A stretch of 64,000 nt of DNA from Vibrio diazotrophicus (GTDB lineage Bacteria; Pseudomonadota; Gammaproteobacteria; Enterobacterales; Vibrionaceae), in assembly GCF_038452265.1 (NCBI RefSeq), contig NZ_CP151842.1:2294001-2358000 (forward strand), in the 5' to 3' direction. The notes under the pieces are model-generated. The model was not told where the DNA came from, did not search any database, and saw only the letters and a list, made by a program, of their open reading frames with translations. Both the position numbers and the translations under genes were made by a program. Below are positions 52,350-60,542 of this stretch, piece by piece (position 1 is the stretch's first letter; the number at the start of each line of letters is the position of its first letter).

Positions 52350-53696
52350 ATGGAAACCACTAAGCTAGCTATAATAATTGGCGTTCTACTCATTGCTTTA
52401 TTTCTACTATATCGCAAGGCTAAACAGCTCCAAGAGAAAAATCAGGCATTTGAAACTCGCTTTAAAGATGTTATCGACGCTGATAAAGAAAGAGATGCAG
52501 TACTCCAAGAAAAAGAACAAATTCAGCTTGAAACCAAAGAATTAGTCGAATCTTACAAAAGTAAAAGAGCTCTTTACGAACACCTCACAGCAGAGCTTGC
52601 AATCTACGAAGATGAACTGGATATGATCGAACAAGGTTTTTACAGACCTATGTTTGATTTTGATACTTCCGAAAAATTCAAGGACGAGATCAAGCAAATA
52701 AAAGACACCCAAAAGCAGATGATTAAAGATAAAGAGGCGATCTACTGCAATACCAATTGGACTGTCGGTGACAGTAAGTCTGAAGGTAAAAAAATGATTA
52801 ACCGAGGAATAAGGTTAACCGCTCGGGCTTTCAACAATGAATGTGATGCTGCAATAGCAAACGTTAAATGGAACAACGTAAATAATATGATTGCTCGAGT
52901 TGAAAAGGCTTTTGAAGCAATTAATAAGTTGAACGAAACAAATGATATTCACATTTCACCGACCTACCTTGAATACAAGCGGCTTGAACTAAGAGCTACT
53001 CATGAATATCAGTTGAAAAAACAAGCTGAAAAAGAAGAGCAGGCTGAAATAAGACGACAAATGAGAGAAGAAGCTAAGCTCGAACAAGAGATGCTGAAAG
53101 CTCAAAAAGAAGAAGAACAGTTCCAAAAAATGCTAGATAAAGCCAAGGCTGATGCTCAAAAAGCTAGCGGTGAAAAGCTAGATAAGTTGAATGAACAAAT
53201 AGCGAAATTAGCTGCTGAGCTTGAAGAGGCCCACGCTAAAAATGAACGAGCAAAATCTATGGCTGAACAAACCAAAGCTGGTCATGTGTATGTCATTTCA
53301 AACATAGGCTCATTTGGTGAGAACGTATATAAAATTGGCATGACGCGTCGTCTAGAGCCATTGGACCGAGTGAAAGAGTTAGGTGACGCAAGCGTTCCAT
53401 TTACTTTCGATGTTCACGCTATGATCTATTCTGAAAACGCACCTGCATTAGAAAATGAGCTGCACCGTAAATTTGATATCCAACGTCTAAATCTTGTTAA
53501 CAACAGAAAAGAGTTTTTTGCAGTTACTCTTGATGACATCAGAGAGGAAGTGATTAAGGTGGATCCTGAAGCAGAATTTTATGAGACAGCTGAAGCTCAG
53601 GAATATCGAGAGTCACAAGCCATTCGTAAAACGCGAGAGAATAAAGAAACACACTCTAAGAAAATGGACGAGTTCCCGGATATGGAGTTCGCTTAA
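52350..53696 (+). CDS. DUF4041 / T5orf172 (GIY-YIG-like) protein, prophage cargo
   Basis: 448 aa on the strand opposite to all neighbouring late genes. An N-terminal membrane anchor (LAIIIGVLLIALFLLY, residues ~6-21), long coiled coils, a DUF4041-type middle (YEDELDMIEQGFYRPMFDF), another coiled coil, and a C-terminal T5orf172 domain from about residue 311 (HVYVISN...VYKIGMTRR...R...LG) of the GIY-YIG fold. Such proteins recur in prophages; a role in excluding other phages is suspected from context only. It has its own terminator and a TTGACA-like element (52322-52327) upstream. Confidence 0.78.
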   Translation: METTKLAIIIGVLLIALFLLYRKAKQLQEKNQAFETRFKDVIDADKERDAVLQEKEQIQLETKELVESYKSKRALYEHLTAELAIYEDELDMIEQGFYRPMFDFDTSEKFKDEIKQIKDTQKQMIKDKEAIYCNTNWTVGDSKSEGKKMINRGIRLTARAFNNECDAAIANVKWNNVNNMIARVEKAFEAINKLNETNDIHISPTYLEYKRLELRATHEYQLKKQAEKEEQAEIRRQMREEAKLEQEMLKAQKEEEQFQKMLDKAKADAQKASGEKLDKLNEQIAKLAAELEEAHAKNERAKSMAEQTKAGHVYVISNIGSFGENVYKIGMTRRLEPLDRVKELGDASVPFTFDVHAMIYSENAPALENELHRKFDIQRLNLVNNRKEFFAVTLDDIREEVIKVDPEAEFYETAEAQEYRESQAIRKTRENKETHSKKMDEFPDMEFA

Positions 53697-53710
53697 TTTC
53701 CGTATTCAAG

Positions 53711-53738
53711 AAAAAAGCCTGACAACTCAGGCTTTTTT
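53711..53738. terminator. Bidirectional terminator after the T5orf172 gene
   Basis: AAAAAAGCCTGA / CAACTCAGGCTTTTTT with A and T tracts on each side. It can also stop the leftward late transcript. Confidence 0.85.
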
Positions 53739-53921
53739 AACAACTGGCACTTTTACCCAACGTTTACAACGGCACAATGCAGTCCCTTCATGAAGCTTCA
53801 CGCATCGAGAACGGATGATACCTTCGCTATCGCAAATGCAGTGGCCACAAATACAAGTGACCTTACTGACTAGCTGAGTGGTTTGGTTTAGCTGATGATT
53901 TTGATTTGGTGCAACACTCAT
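53727..53921 (-). CDS. Small zinc-ribbon (Com-like) protein
   Basis: A 64-aa protein with cysteines spaced CICGHC ... SRC ... LCRC, a likely zinc ribbon, followed by KRWVKVPV. The layout recalls Mu Com, which controls translation, but the similarity is to pattern, not sequence. AGGGG lies 8 nt before the ATG. Its stop codon falls inside the terminator hairpin. Confidence 0.6.
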   Translation of the reverse strand: MSVAPNQNHQLNQTTQLVSKVTCICGHCICDSEGIIRSRCVKLHEGTALCRCKRWVKVPVVKKA

Positions 53922-54014
53922 TGTAATCCCCTAGCAACTGACTGATTGTCTCTAACTTTTTGACTGACGTAAGCATTATAAGGAAATCTACGTGGAAAAC
54001 AGGGGGCAAGTTAT

Positions 54015-55103
54015 TCACAGGCTGTCAGTATCAATACCCTTACGTTTCAAGGCTGGTTCTACGTGTTTCCAAGGCGTAGCTATCATATTTTGAGACAGGA
54101 GATCCCGATGTAATGCGGATACCTTTTTATCATGGCCAAGCACCGCTTTTTGTGTGTCTCTGCCCTGCCCTTTTAGCCAATGAATTCGACTGGTTGTATT
54201 GGCTCTATCTTCTTCTGTGACTTCATCGATGAACACCACTTGCTCATAACTCAAAGTATTTGGATGCGCTGGCCACGGGCTTTTTCCTTTCGGATAAACA
54301 CCTTTTCCTAAGCCATACAAATTTACCCTCGCGTGCATATCGCAAATATCCCGCCTTGGGTGATTAGGGCTAAGTTTGAATTTGGTACCAACAACAAACT
54401 CATCCTCAAAGGCTGAATTCTGAAAAGCCATGCCATGAGCTCGGTTGATTTCAGTACGCATCACTCGCTTAATTTGGTGATACGGTGCGCCTTGATCATC
54501 TATCAGGACATCTTTCATTTTTTTATTGAGTGCAGAACTACTTGCCATGTTCGCCTGTTGAGTAATCTCTGTCGGTACTGCTTCAGCTCTGCGCTGATAT
54601 TCCTGAGCAGCATCAGCTGCAGAGTTACCCAAAATAACCGCACGTTCTACAGCCTGAATTAACTGTTCTTTTGCGTTGCGATGAACACGCCAGAGACGAT
54701 CGCTAAGCTGCAAACCATCTTTCTGTTTCATGGTTCGCACAGCTAAAGCTGCTGAATCGATAGACTGCGAAACTCTCTCAACAGGAATGCTGGTAGAAAA
54801 CGTATTGCCACCGTTCTTAGCCGCTTCAACGATATAACCATCAACCATGTTCGACTGAGTTAAGTTGATCTGATTAAGAATGCCTTCAATCTGAGTGGTA
54901 AGAGCTTGTAACTGGGAAAGTCGAACCATGCCTAGTTCATCTGCAGCATTGGTAATGAGATATTGAATTTCGACTAGTGCAGACTGATAGAGAGTTTCCA
55001 GTTCCCTCATCGCCTGCGCATCGAGTTCATTGGTTGCCCGTTCTGCTGCCTGCATCGCTCTGCGAATGGTGGCTTTTACCTGAGTACGCTGATTATCAGT
55101 CAT
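54015..55103 (-). CDS. Head morphogenesis protein (Mu gpF / SPP1 gp7 family)
   Basis: A 362-aa minor head protein. The family signature is in the C-terminal part: MRTEINRAHGMAFQN, then NHPRRDICDMHARVN and WPAHPNTLSYEQVVFIDEV. It follows the portal by 5 bp, as in Mu-type head clusters. Confidence 0.85.
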   Translation of the reverse strand: MTDNQRTQVKATIRRAMQAAERATNELDAQAMRELETLYQSALVEIQYLITNAADELGMVRLSQLQALTTQIEGILNQINLTQSNMVDGYIVEAAKNGGNTFSTSIPVERVSQSIDSAALAVRTMKQKDGLQLSDRLWRVHRNAKEQLIQAVERAVILGNSAADAAQEYQRRAEAVPTEITQQANMASSSALNKKMKDVLIDDQGAPYHQIKRVMRTEINRAHGMAFQNSAFEDEFVVGTKFKLSPNHPRRDICDMHARVNLYGLGKGVYPKGKSPWPAHPNTLSYEQVVFIDEVTEEDRANTTSRIHWLKGQGRDTQKAVLGHDKKVSALHRDLLSQNMIATPWKHVEPALKRKGIDTDSL

Positions 55104-55108
55104 TCCAT

Positions 55109-56491
55109 TTACCCATTACTGATTGAGGTTGCGCTTTCGCCTTTCGGCTGGTTGTTTGGCGTGATGCTTACTTTCGGTTTTGGCTTGTCGCTTTCCTCAT
55201 CTTCCAGTTCGTTATGCTCTGGATATGGATCATTGCTATTTGCCTCTTCTTCTCGCATTGCCTCCGCTCTTTGAATATCAACACCAGCAGCTTCCCAGGC
55301 AAGTTTACGCGGCATACCCAAAGCCTGATATTTAAGAGCCAAATCTGCACGTTGGTTTTTGCTATCAGTCATACGTTCAGCGAATTGAACCTGGAACTGA
55401 TAAGAATCCGGATTAATGCCAGCTAACAATAACTGCAGCTTAAAACCATCTTCATAGGCATAAGCCAATGCGTCCTGCAATGAATCGATTTCTTCGTAAT
55501 AATCACGCTTCAAGTCTTCGAGAACATCACGAGCTAAGTCATCCACATAACCAAACAAACCTTTTGGCGCTGGAGCGCCAGAGAAGAAAGCATCAATCAG
55601 CAAGGTGATATCCGCGATTTGTTCCAGGTTAGCATCACCACCAACCGCAGTAACGCTGAGTTTGTTACCGTAAAAGTCGGTAGCAATTTCGCCAGACTCC
55701 CCTTCTACACGATCTCGATATTCATCCAGAGCCTTTTGGTCAGCGCCATCTAGCGAGTGAGCTAGCTTCTGCGGTGCTCGAGTACGACGACGAATAACGA
55801 GGTCCTCTTCCGTCATATTCAATTTCTGCCAAATACCGCGAGAAGCGTCCATATATGGGCGCCCCATACAACCCATATCATCGAAGTTGTCAGGGTCTAA
55901 ACGGCTAACAGTCAGCTGCCACAAAGGAAAGGTGCACAGTTCTTCATAAGTCAGCGGGTCAACCTGACGAAATGCTTTCTTGGTATCTTTGAAACGACCA
56001 GTACGGTCCACGATAGGAATAATGGTCTCTGTAGGCATACGCAATGAACCAGTCACCTGACGCAATTCATTGACGATCCATTGCAATGGTAAGTTTCCCT
56101 CTTTTGCCAAACCTGCAGCATCACTCATTAACTTCATGCGGTTGTTTATCTGCAGGCGTAAAACAAACTGCTGCCATAGTTTGTTAATTCGTGGGCTTTC
56201 TTTGCCAATCCAATGCAACTTCAAACCGCCTTTAGTGGCATCACGAGCTATACGACGGTGGATTTTCTTCACCCTTGGATCAACCTTATCCATATATCGA
56301 ATAGTTACGATGGCCGCTCTTAATTGAGGGTCGATTTGCATTTGGTCATAAAGGTACTGCACCGAACGTTCAGGATCAGCAATATGACCTTTCTCTGTTG
56401 TTGCCTCTCCATGATGGTTACCTGATGTATTAGGCGCGGAAGGAAGAGGTCTATTTCTCAAGATGGCCCAAATTTGGGAGAACTTGCTCAT
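55109..56491 (-). CDS. Portal protein
   Basis: A 460-aa portal with YLYDQMQIDPQLRAAIVTIRYM near residue 50 and VRRRTRAPQKLAHSL-type central region (DLVIRRRTRAPQKLAH). A Glu/Pro-rich C-terminus ends it. Dodecamer ring for DNA entry. It starts in an ATGA overlap with the terminase gene. Confidence 0.82.
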   Translation of the reverse strand: MSKFSQIWAILRNRPLPSAPNTSGNHHGEATTEKGHIADPERSVQYLYDQMQIDPQLRAAIVTIRYMDKVDPRVKKIHRRIARDATKGGLKLHWIGKESPRINKLWQQFVLRLQINNRMKLMSDAAGLAKEGNLPLQWIVNELRQVTGSLRMPTETIIPIVDRTGRFKDTKKAFRQVDPLTYEELCTFPLWQLTVSRLDPDNFDDMGCMGRPYMDASRGIWQKLNMTEEDLVIRRRTRAPQKLAHSLDGADQKALDEYRDRVEGESGEIATDFYGNKLSVTAVGGDANLEQIADITLLIDAFFSGAPAPKGLFGYVDDLARDVLEDLKRDYYEEIDSLQDALAYAYEDGFKLQLLLAGINPDSYQFQVQFAERMTDSKNQRADLALKYQALGMPRKLAWEAAGVDIQRAEAMREEEANSNDPYPEHNELEDEESDKPKPKVSITPNNQPKGESATSISNG

Positions 56492-58086
56492 CGTAAATTC
56501 CTTAGCTGATCGAATGCGCTTGGGGCGCCTAGAAGTTGTTCGCGTGTTTTATGGTGGATAGTGATGATGCTTGGTACTGGCGCAGCGCCTTGTGTGACTA
56601 ACGCCCAATGTGAAGCCATGTGAGCGTCGAACAAGTCATCACCCAACGCTTTCTTCACCATCTGATAACTGCTGTAACTGCCCGCTTTCACAGGTGATGG
56701 TTTGATGTTTTTGAGCTGCCTTGGCAGGCTGACGTAATCTTCTAATGCAGGGTCAGTATCTCGATCATCAACATAAGGAAGCACCATTTGACGGTTGTGG
56801 TATGCGCTACGTAATGACTGAGCCATTTGGTGTTTAGCCATACCTTCAAAACGTAAAGGGGAAAACGCCCATTCTGGCCATGTGGTTGCCGTGCTCTCAC
56901 CGCCACCAATACTTTTTCGGTCGATTTGCGTTAAGCCTTCAGCAAATAGATCATCGTTAACCTGCGTGATAAGCCCGATACCAAAGGCATCACCGATGGC
57001 GTAATCCGGGCGAAAGTAACGCCAGAATCCGACTAAATCTTTACGAATAACGCTTTCATCCGTTCCCGGGTGCCAAGTTTTAGCGAAGATAACAACTGAA
57101 AAGTTACCAATTTGTTCTTCGACAATCAGCGAGGAACGAGAGGAAGCTAGGTTTTCACCGTGGCCAGTATGGTCATAGCCAAAAGAGAGTACGCCACGTT
57201 TTTTGTAAACGGTGTAAGGTTCCGGTTCTACTGGTTCCAAACCAATACGAACGCCAACCTGAATGGCATAGCGAATGTACTTTTCCCAAATTAGGTTTTT
57301 AGCGGCAACGTTAATGCACAGCAGCTGACGAATGTATTCATCTTCAGGAAGTTGCTTACGCATCGACATGATGAATTCTTCATTCAAAATCCCGAGCTCA
57401 ATACCAAGGTAACAATCAACCGTTGGCAAGCAGCTATACTCGCCAGAATCTATCAAACCGCTGAGAGTATCGGCACCTTTGAATACACCAGTGATGCGGA
57501 TTTGTGGTTTGTTGATGGCTGTTTTACTGGCACCTAAGCGGCGGTTTGAGCCCATCATCAATAGGAATCGACCGTAAAGACGATCAGAATCCATATCATC
57601 AACTTCTTCTAATGATGCCCAGGTTAAATCACCACCATCGACGTTGGCCATGATGCCGTAAGCTCGTGCTTTTGAACGGTTAGCGAATTCGTAGTAGGTG
57701 TCTGCCAGCTGCTTACGCCCCGATTTATAAGCGATATATCCGCTCAAAATATCGGAACGACGAATCGCTTCCAGATGATAGCTAAGATTCACCAATGACT
57801 GTGCTTCACGCGGCGCAACAATACCGCCCTCCTGATCGCCATTGATAGCGTTGTACTCCAAAAAGTACATTTCTTTTCCGGCAGTTTTACCAGTACGACG
57901 ACAGCTATAATCAACCGTATTTGGATGGGTATCCATCTCTTCCATTTTGAGCAACTGGACTGGGTCAAGCTCTACGTTGTGAACATGTTTGTGCCACATG
58001 CCGTGGTTTCCGGCATATCGCATAATCTCAGTTTCAGCTCTGCTCTGGATTTCAACCCGCTCTTTCGCTGTGACGCGTTCAGCCAT
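56488..58086 (-). CDS. Terminase large subunit
   Basis: A 532-aa packaging motor. Walker A SCRRTGKT (K67-T68), Walker B-like WASLEEVDDM near residue 150, and a C-terminal nuclease whose first acidic position is in LSFGYDHTGHG. It overlaps both neighbours by a few bases (terS-terL-portal). Confidence 0.88.
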   Translation of the reverse strand: MAERVTAKERVEIQSRAETEIMRYAGNHGMWHKHVHNVELDPVQLLKMEEMDTHPNTVDYSCRRTGKTAGKEMYFLEYNAINGDQEGGIVAPREAQSLVNLSYHLEAIRRSDILSGYIAYKSGRKQLADTYYEFANRSKARAYGIMANVDGGDLTWASLEEVDDMDSDRLYGRFLLMMGSNRRLGASKTAINKPQIRITGVFKGADTLSGLIDSGEYSCLPTVDCYLGIELGILNEEFIMSMRKQLPEDEYIRQLLCINVAAKNLIWEKYIRYAIQVGVRIGLEPVEPEPYTVYKKRGVLSFGYDHTGHGENLASSRSSLIVEEQIGNFSVVIFAKTWHPGTDESVIRKDLVGFWRYFRPDYAIGDAFGIGLITQVNDDLFAEGLTQIDRKSIGGGESTATTWPEWAFSPLRFEGMAKHQMAQSLRSAYHNRQMVLPYVDDRDTDPALEDYVSLPRQLKNIKPSPVKAGSYSSYQMVKKALGDDLFDAHMASHWALVTQGAAPVPSIITIHHKTREQLLGAPSAFDQLRNLR

Positions 58087-59044
58087 TATTTACCTCGCCA
58101 TCAATGACATCAGCGTCTTCTGCAGAATATTCCTGATTGTGTTCCAGCAAAATATCGTCACTTCTCACTCGTTGCTTAGAACGGGAGATCATGTCGCGTA
58201 ATCCATCCATTTGTTCTGACATTTTGCGTTGATACTCAAGTGCGGATTCACGTTCATCTTCATGTTCAAGTGTTTTGCCCATCTCGATGCCGTGGTCAAC
58301 TTGGACTTTAGGAGTCATGTTGAGGTCAGCCATCGACATGTTGTTTTTGCTTAGCATCTCAAGCATTGGCTTGAGCAATGGGTGCGCTTTCACTTCCTCA
58401 ATGGTTTCTAGTACGCCATGAGCATTTTTGTACTGGCCAATATGGAAACCACCGTCTTTATCGAAGTCATAAACGGGATTACGCAAAGCTACACCATCAG
58501 ACACAATGGTTTGCATCATGTCCTGAAATATCGCGGCCAAGTTCGCCTGGTTGATAGCATGCAGTTCAGTGAGTTTTGTTGGGTCATTGGACTGAAAGGC
58601 GATGAGGTGCTGCATCATCAGCTCAGTTCGTTTGATACAAGCAGGCTGAGTCGCGCAATAGGCATGATCAACATCGCAGGTTTTACATTGCGGGTATTTG
58701 CCAGGGCGAGCAGGGAAAAACAAGGCTGTTTTTGCGTTGGCGCCGTGTTTGAGTGCGTTGAATCGACTGACGCCCCTGTTACTCACTTCCTGCAAGTTTG
58801 CTGATGATTTGGCTTTACCTTCCGTTGTTCTTGGTCCTGTTGCTGCCAGTACTGCACAGAACTGACCGACCTCCCAAGGAACTTGCTGCACTTCGCGCTG
58901 ACAGCTGTCGCAAATAGCGAAATATCGATACGGATGCGCTCGGTTTGGTTCTTCTTCAATGCGTGATGCTTCGCTCTTGAATGTGTAGTCACAAGAGGCG
59001 CACTTGAATGTAATCATGGACTTTGGCTGTTTATGCTCGTTCAT
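58079..59044 (-). CDS. Terminase small-subunit-like protein with zinc fingers
   Basis: 321 aa. The TerS-like signature GPRTTEGKAKSSANL ... NALKHGA is preceded by a CASC...CDSC zinc ribbon (residues ~14-50) and followed by CKTCDVDHAYCATQPAC, a second cysteine cluster. The long C-terminus is helical. It probably recognises the packaging site. The ATG at 59044 overlaps the upstream stop (TGATG). Confidence 0.72.
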   Translation of the reverse strand: MNEHKQPKSMITFKCASCDYTFKSEASRIEEEPNRAHPYRYFAICDSCQREVQQVPWEVGQFCAVLAATGPRTTEGKAKSSANLQEVSNRGVSRFNALKHGANAKTALFFPARPGKYPQCKTCDVDHAYCATQPACIKRTELMMQHLIAFQSNDPTKLTELHAINQANLAAIFQDMMQTIVSDGVALRNPVYDFDKDGGFHIGQYKNAHGVLETIEEVKAHPLLKPMLEMLSKNNMSMADLNMTPKVQVDHGIEMGKTLEHEDERESALEYQRKMSEQMDGLRDMISRSKQRVRSDDILLEHNQEYSAEDADVIDGEVNNG

Positions 59045-59736
59045 CACACCATTTCGCCTGATTTTTGATTGTGATTGGAGGGATTCAAATCAGTAATCAT
59101 CTTTGAAGCTAAGTTGATGCGTGATTGCGACGCGGTTTGACCAGTCCAAAACAGAAGGTGTTGTGAAACTTTGTACTTGGGGACGCCTGCATTAAGAAGG
59201 TTGAACATTAGAATGTGTTTTAAATGCGTATTCCAGGTATTAAAAAGAGGGACGTAAACTCGCAGCGTTCTTCTTCCTGGATGAAAGGCAACGTCGTGAA
59301 GAGTTTTCCATATAAAGCGATATTGTTCTGGAGATGTCGAATAGTAGACTTCAAACCATGGCTTAGATAAGCGCTGAGCATCAAGCCAAAGCTCAAACTC
59401 ATCAGTGGTCATCTGCAGGTGTTTGTCCTTCAACTTACCAATTTGAATGCGTAACCGATGACCAGTCCGGAGTTCTTCTAAACCTCGCCATAACTCTAAA
59501 AACTTTAATGCACCGATATGGTTCTGGATTTCAGCCCAATGGCTTGGAAGAGGTAAGCAGCTAAATGCTTTTTCTAACTCAAGGTCACTTAATGAAAGTT
59601 CTAATTTGGTGTAGTTATCTAGGTACCTACCCCCCTCTATTGGCAGGGGTAAATCTTTATGCCGAGCCCCCACCCCATGAGCAGTGACCTGATGATCCTT
59701 AAGTACATCTAGATATTTTTGAATTGAACTGCACAT
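59044..59736 (-). CDS. Hypothetical protein at the head of the late operon
   Basis: A 230-aa protein not recognised. A possible helix-turn-helix lies near the C-terminus (LNAGVPKYKVSQHLLFWTGQ). As the first gene of the late cluster, translationally coupled to terS, it could be a late regulator or a packaging accessory; neither is shown. Confidence 0.6.
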   Translation of the reverse strand: MCSSIQKYLDVLKDHQVTAHGVGARHKDLPLPIEGGRYLDNYTKLELSLSDLELEKAFSCLPLPSHWAEIQNHIGALKFLELWRGLEELRTGHRLRIQIGKLKDKHLQMTTDEFELWLDAQRLSKPWFEVYYSTSPEQYRFIWKTLHDVAFHPGRRTLRVYVPLFNTWNTHLKHILMFNLLNAGVPKYKVSQHLLFWTGQTASQSRINLASKMITDLNPSNHNQKSGEMV

Positions 59737-60057
59737 TACCTAGTCCTTTATGAAAACTGTATCCAGTAAACACAAAGGCTCGGTCACCACAGTAAGCTGA
59801 TGAACTGCGCATTCTGTTAGTATGTGCAGCTAGTGATATATATCACGTTTCAGAGTTTGGTCGTTTCGAAGGTGAGTTCTCAAGGCTCCCGCAATCGTCC
59901 GACAACATCCAGTATACCTGAGTTTAGAAAATAAGTTAAAGACGGGTTATATAAGTTCTAAGACATTAAAGTGCAGTAAGGAAGCCTGTGTAGAGCACTC
60001 AAAATTTAGAAACTTGAAATGGGGAGAGGGAGTTTTATTAACTGAGGATTATTGATT
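59737..60057. promoter_or_regulatory. Late-operon control region with CRP-like palindrome
   Basis: About 320 bp without a gene. GTGATATATATCAC (59833-59846) is a perfect palindrome with the CRP core GTGA-N6-TCAC, 97 bp upstream of the first late gene. No certain -35/-10 can be chosen. I looked for an Ogr-type dyad upstream and saw none that convinced me. Confidence 0.5.
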
Positions 60058-60294
60058 TCACTTAAAGGTATCTATGACTTTATCAGCTTTGCGTAAGTCT
60101 CTATCAATTACAGATTTATAAAAGTAGAACGCTGAACCAACTCCTGTGCTTGTTGCATGAATAGAAAGCTTTTCCTGCAAGTGTGCCACTCTACTCATTA
60201 GAGAATTAAACTCAGCTTTATTTAGATTTGTGGCTATTGAGCGCCTGAATATCAGCGATATCAGTGATTGAATGCTACGGATTGACAGCTTCAT
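60058..60294 (-). CDS. Small basic phage protein
   Basis: A 78-aa protein (MKLSIRSIQSLISLIFRRS...) of unknown function, mostly helical. It starts in a one-base overlap with the GroES-like gene (TAATG), so it is translated from the same message. Confidence 0.55.
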   Translation of the reverse strand: MKLSIRSIQSLISLIFRRSIATNLNKAEFNSLMSRVAHLQEKLSIHATSTGVGSAFYFYKSVIDRDLRKADKVIDTFK

Positions 60295-60542
60295 TAGTTA
60301 CGATCTCTAATGAAATAAATCTCTGCTTCGTTAATAAACAACCAGGTTTGGCCATTACATGCTACTTCTAACCCTGAATAAGGATTGAATTGGATCTGAT
60401 GGCCAATATTCACCTCTTTAACCTTCGGCCCAACAGCTATAACTATTCCTCGGTTTGTTGGCTTATCCGGAACCCAAAGCAAACCGTCAACTGGCTTATC
60501 ACGTTCAATGACTACCCAATCGTGCAATGGTCTTAGCTTCAT
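60294..60542 (-). CDS. Miniature GroES-like co-chaperonin
   Basis: 82 aa. MKLRPLHDWVVIER aligns with GroES MNIRPLHDRVIVKR, RGIVIAVG with RGEVLAVG, and VNIGHQIQFN with VKVGDIVIFN. The mobile-loop position holds DGLLWVPD, keeping the Gly-plus-hydrophobic triplet that contacts GroEL. The GroES roof hairpin (around E. coli residues 45-57) is missing, which accounts for the short length. A role in folding phage capsid with host GroEL, as for T4 gp31, is an inference. The start is in an ATGA overlap with the recombinase gene. Confidence 0.8.
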   Translation of the reverse strand: MKLRPLHDWVVIERDKPVDGLLWVPDKPTNRGIVIAVGPKVKEVNIGHQIQFNPYSGLEVACNGQTWLFINEAEIYFIRDRN

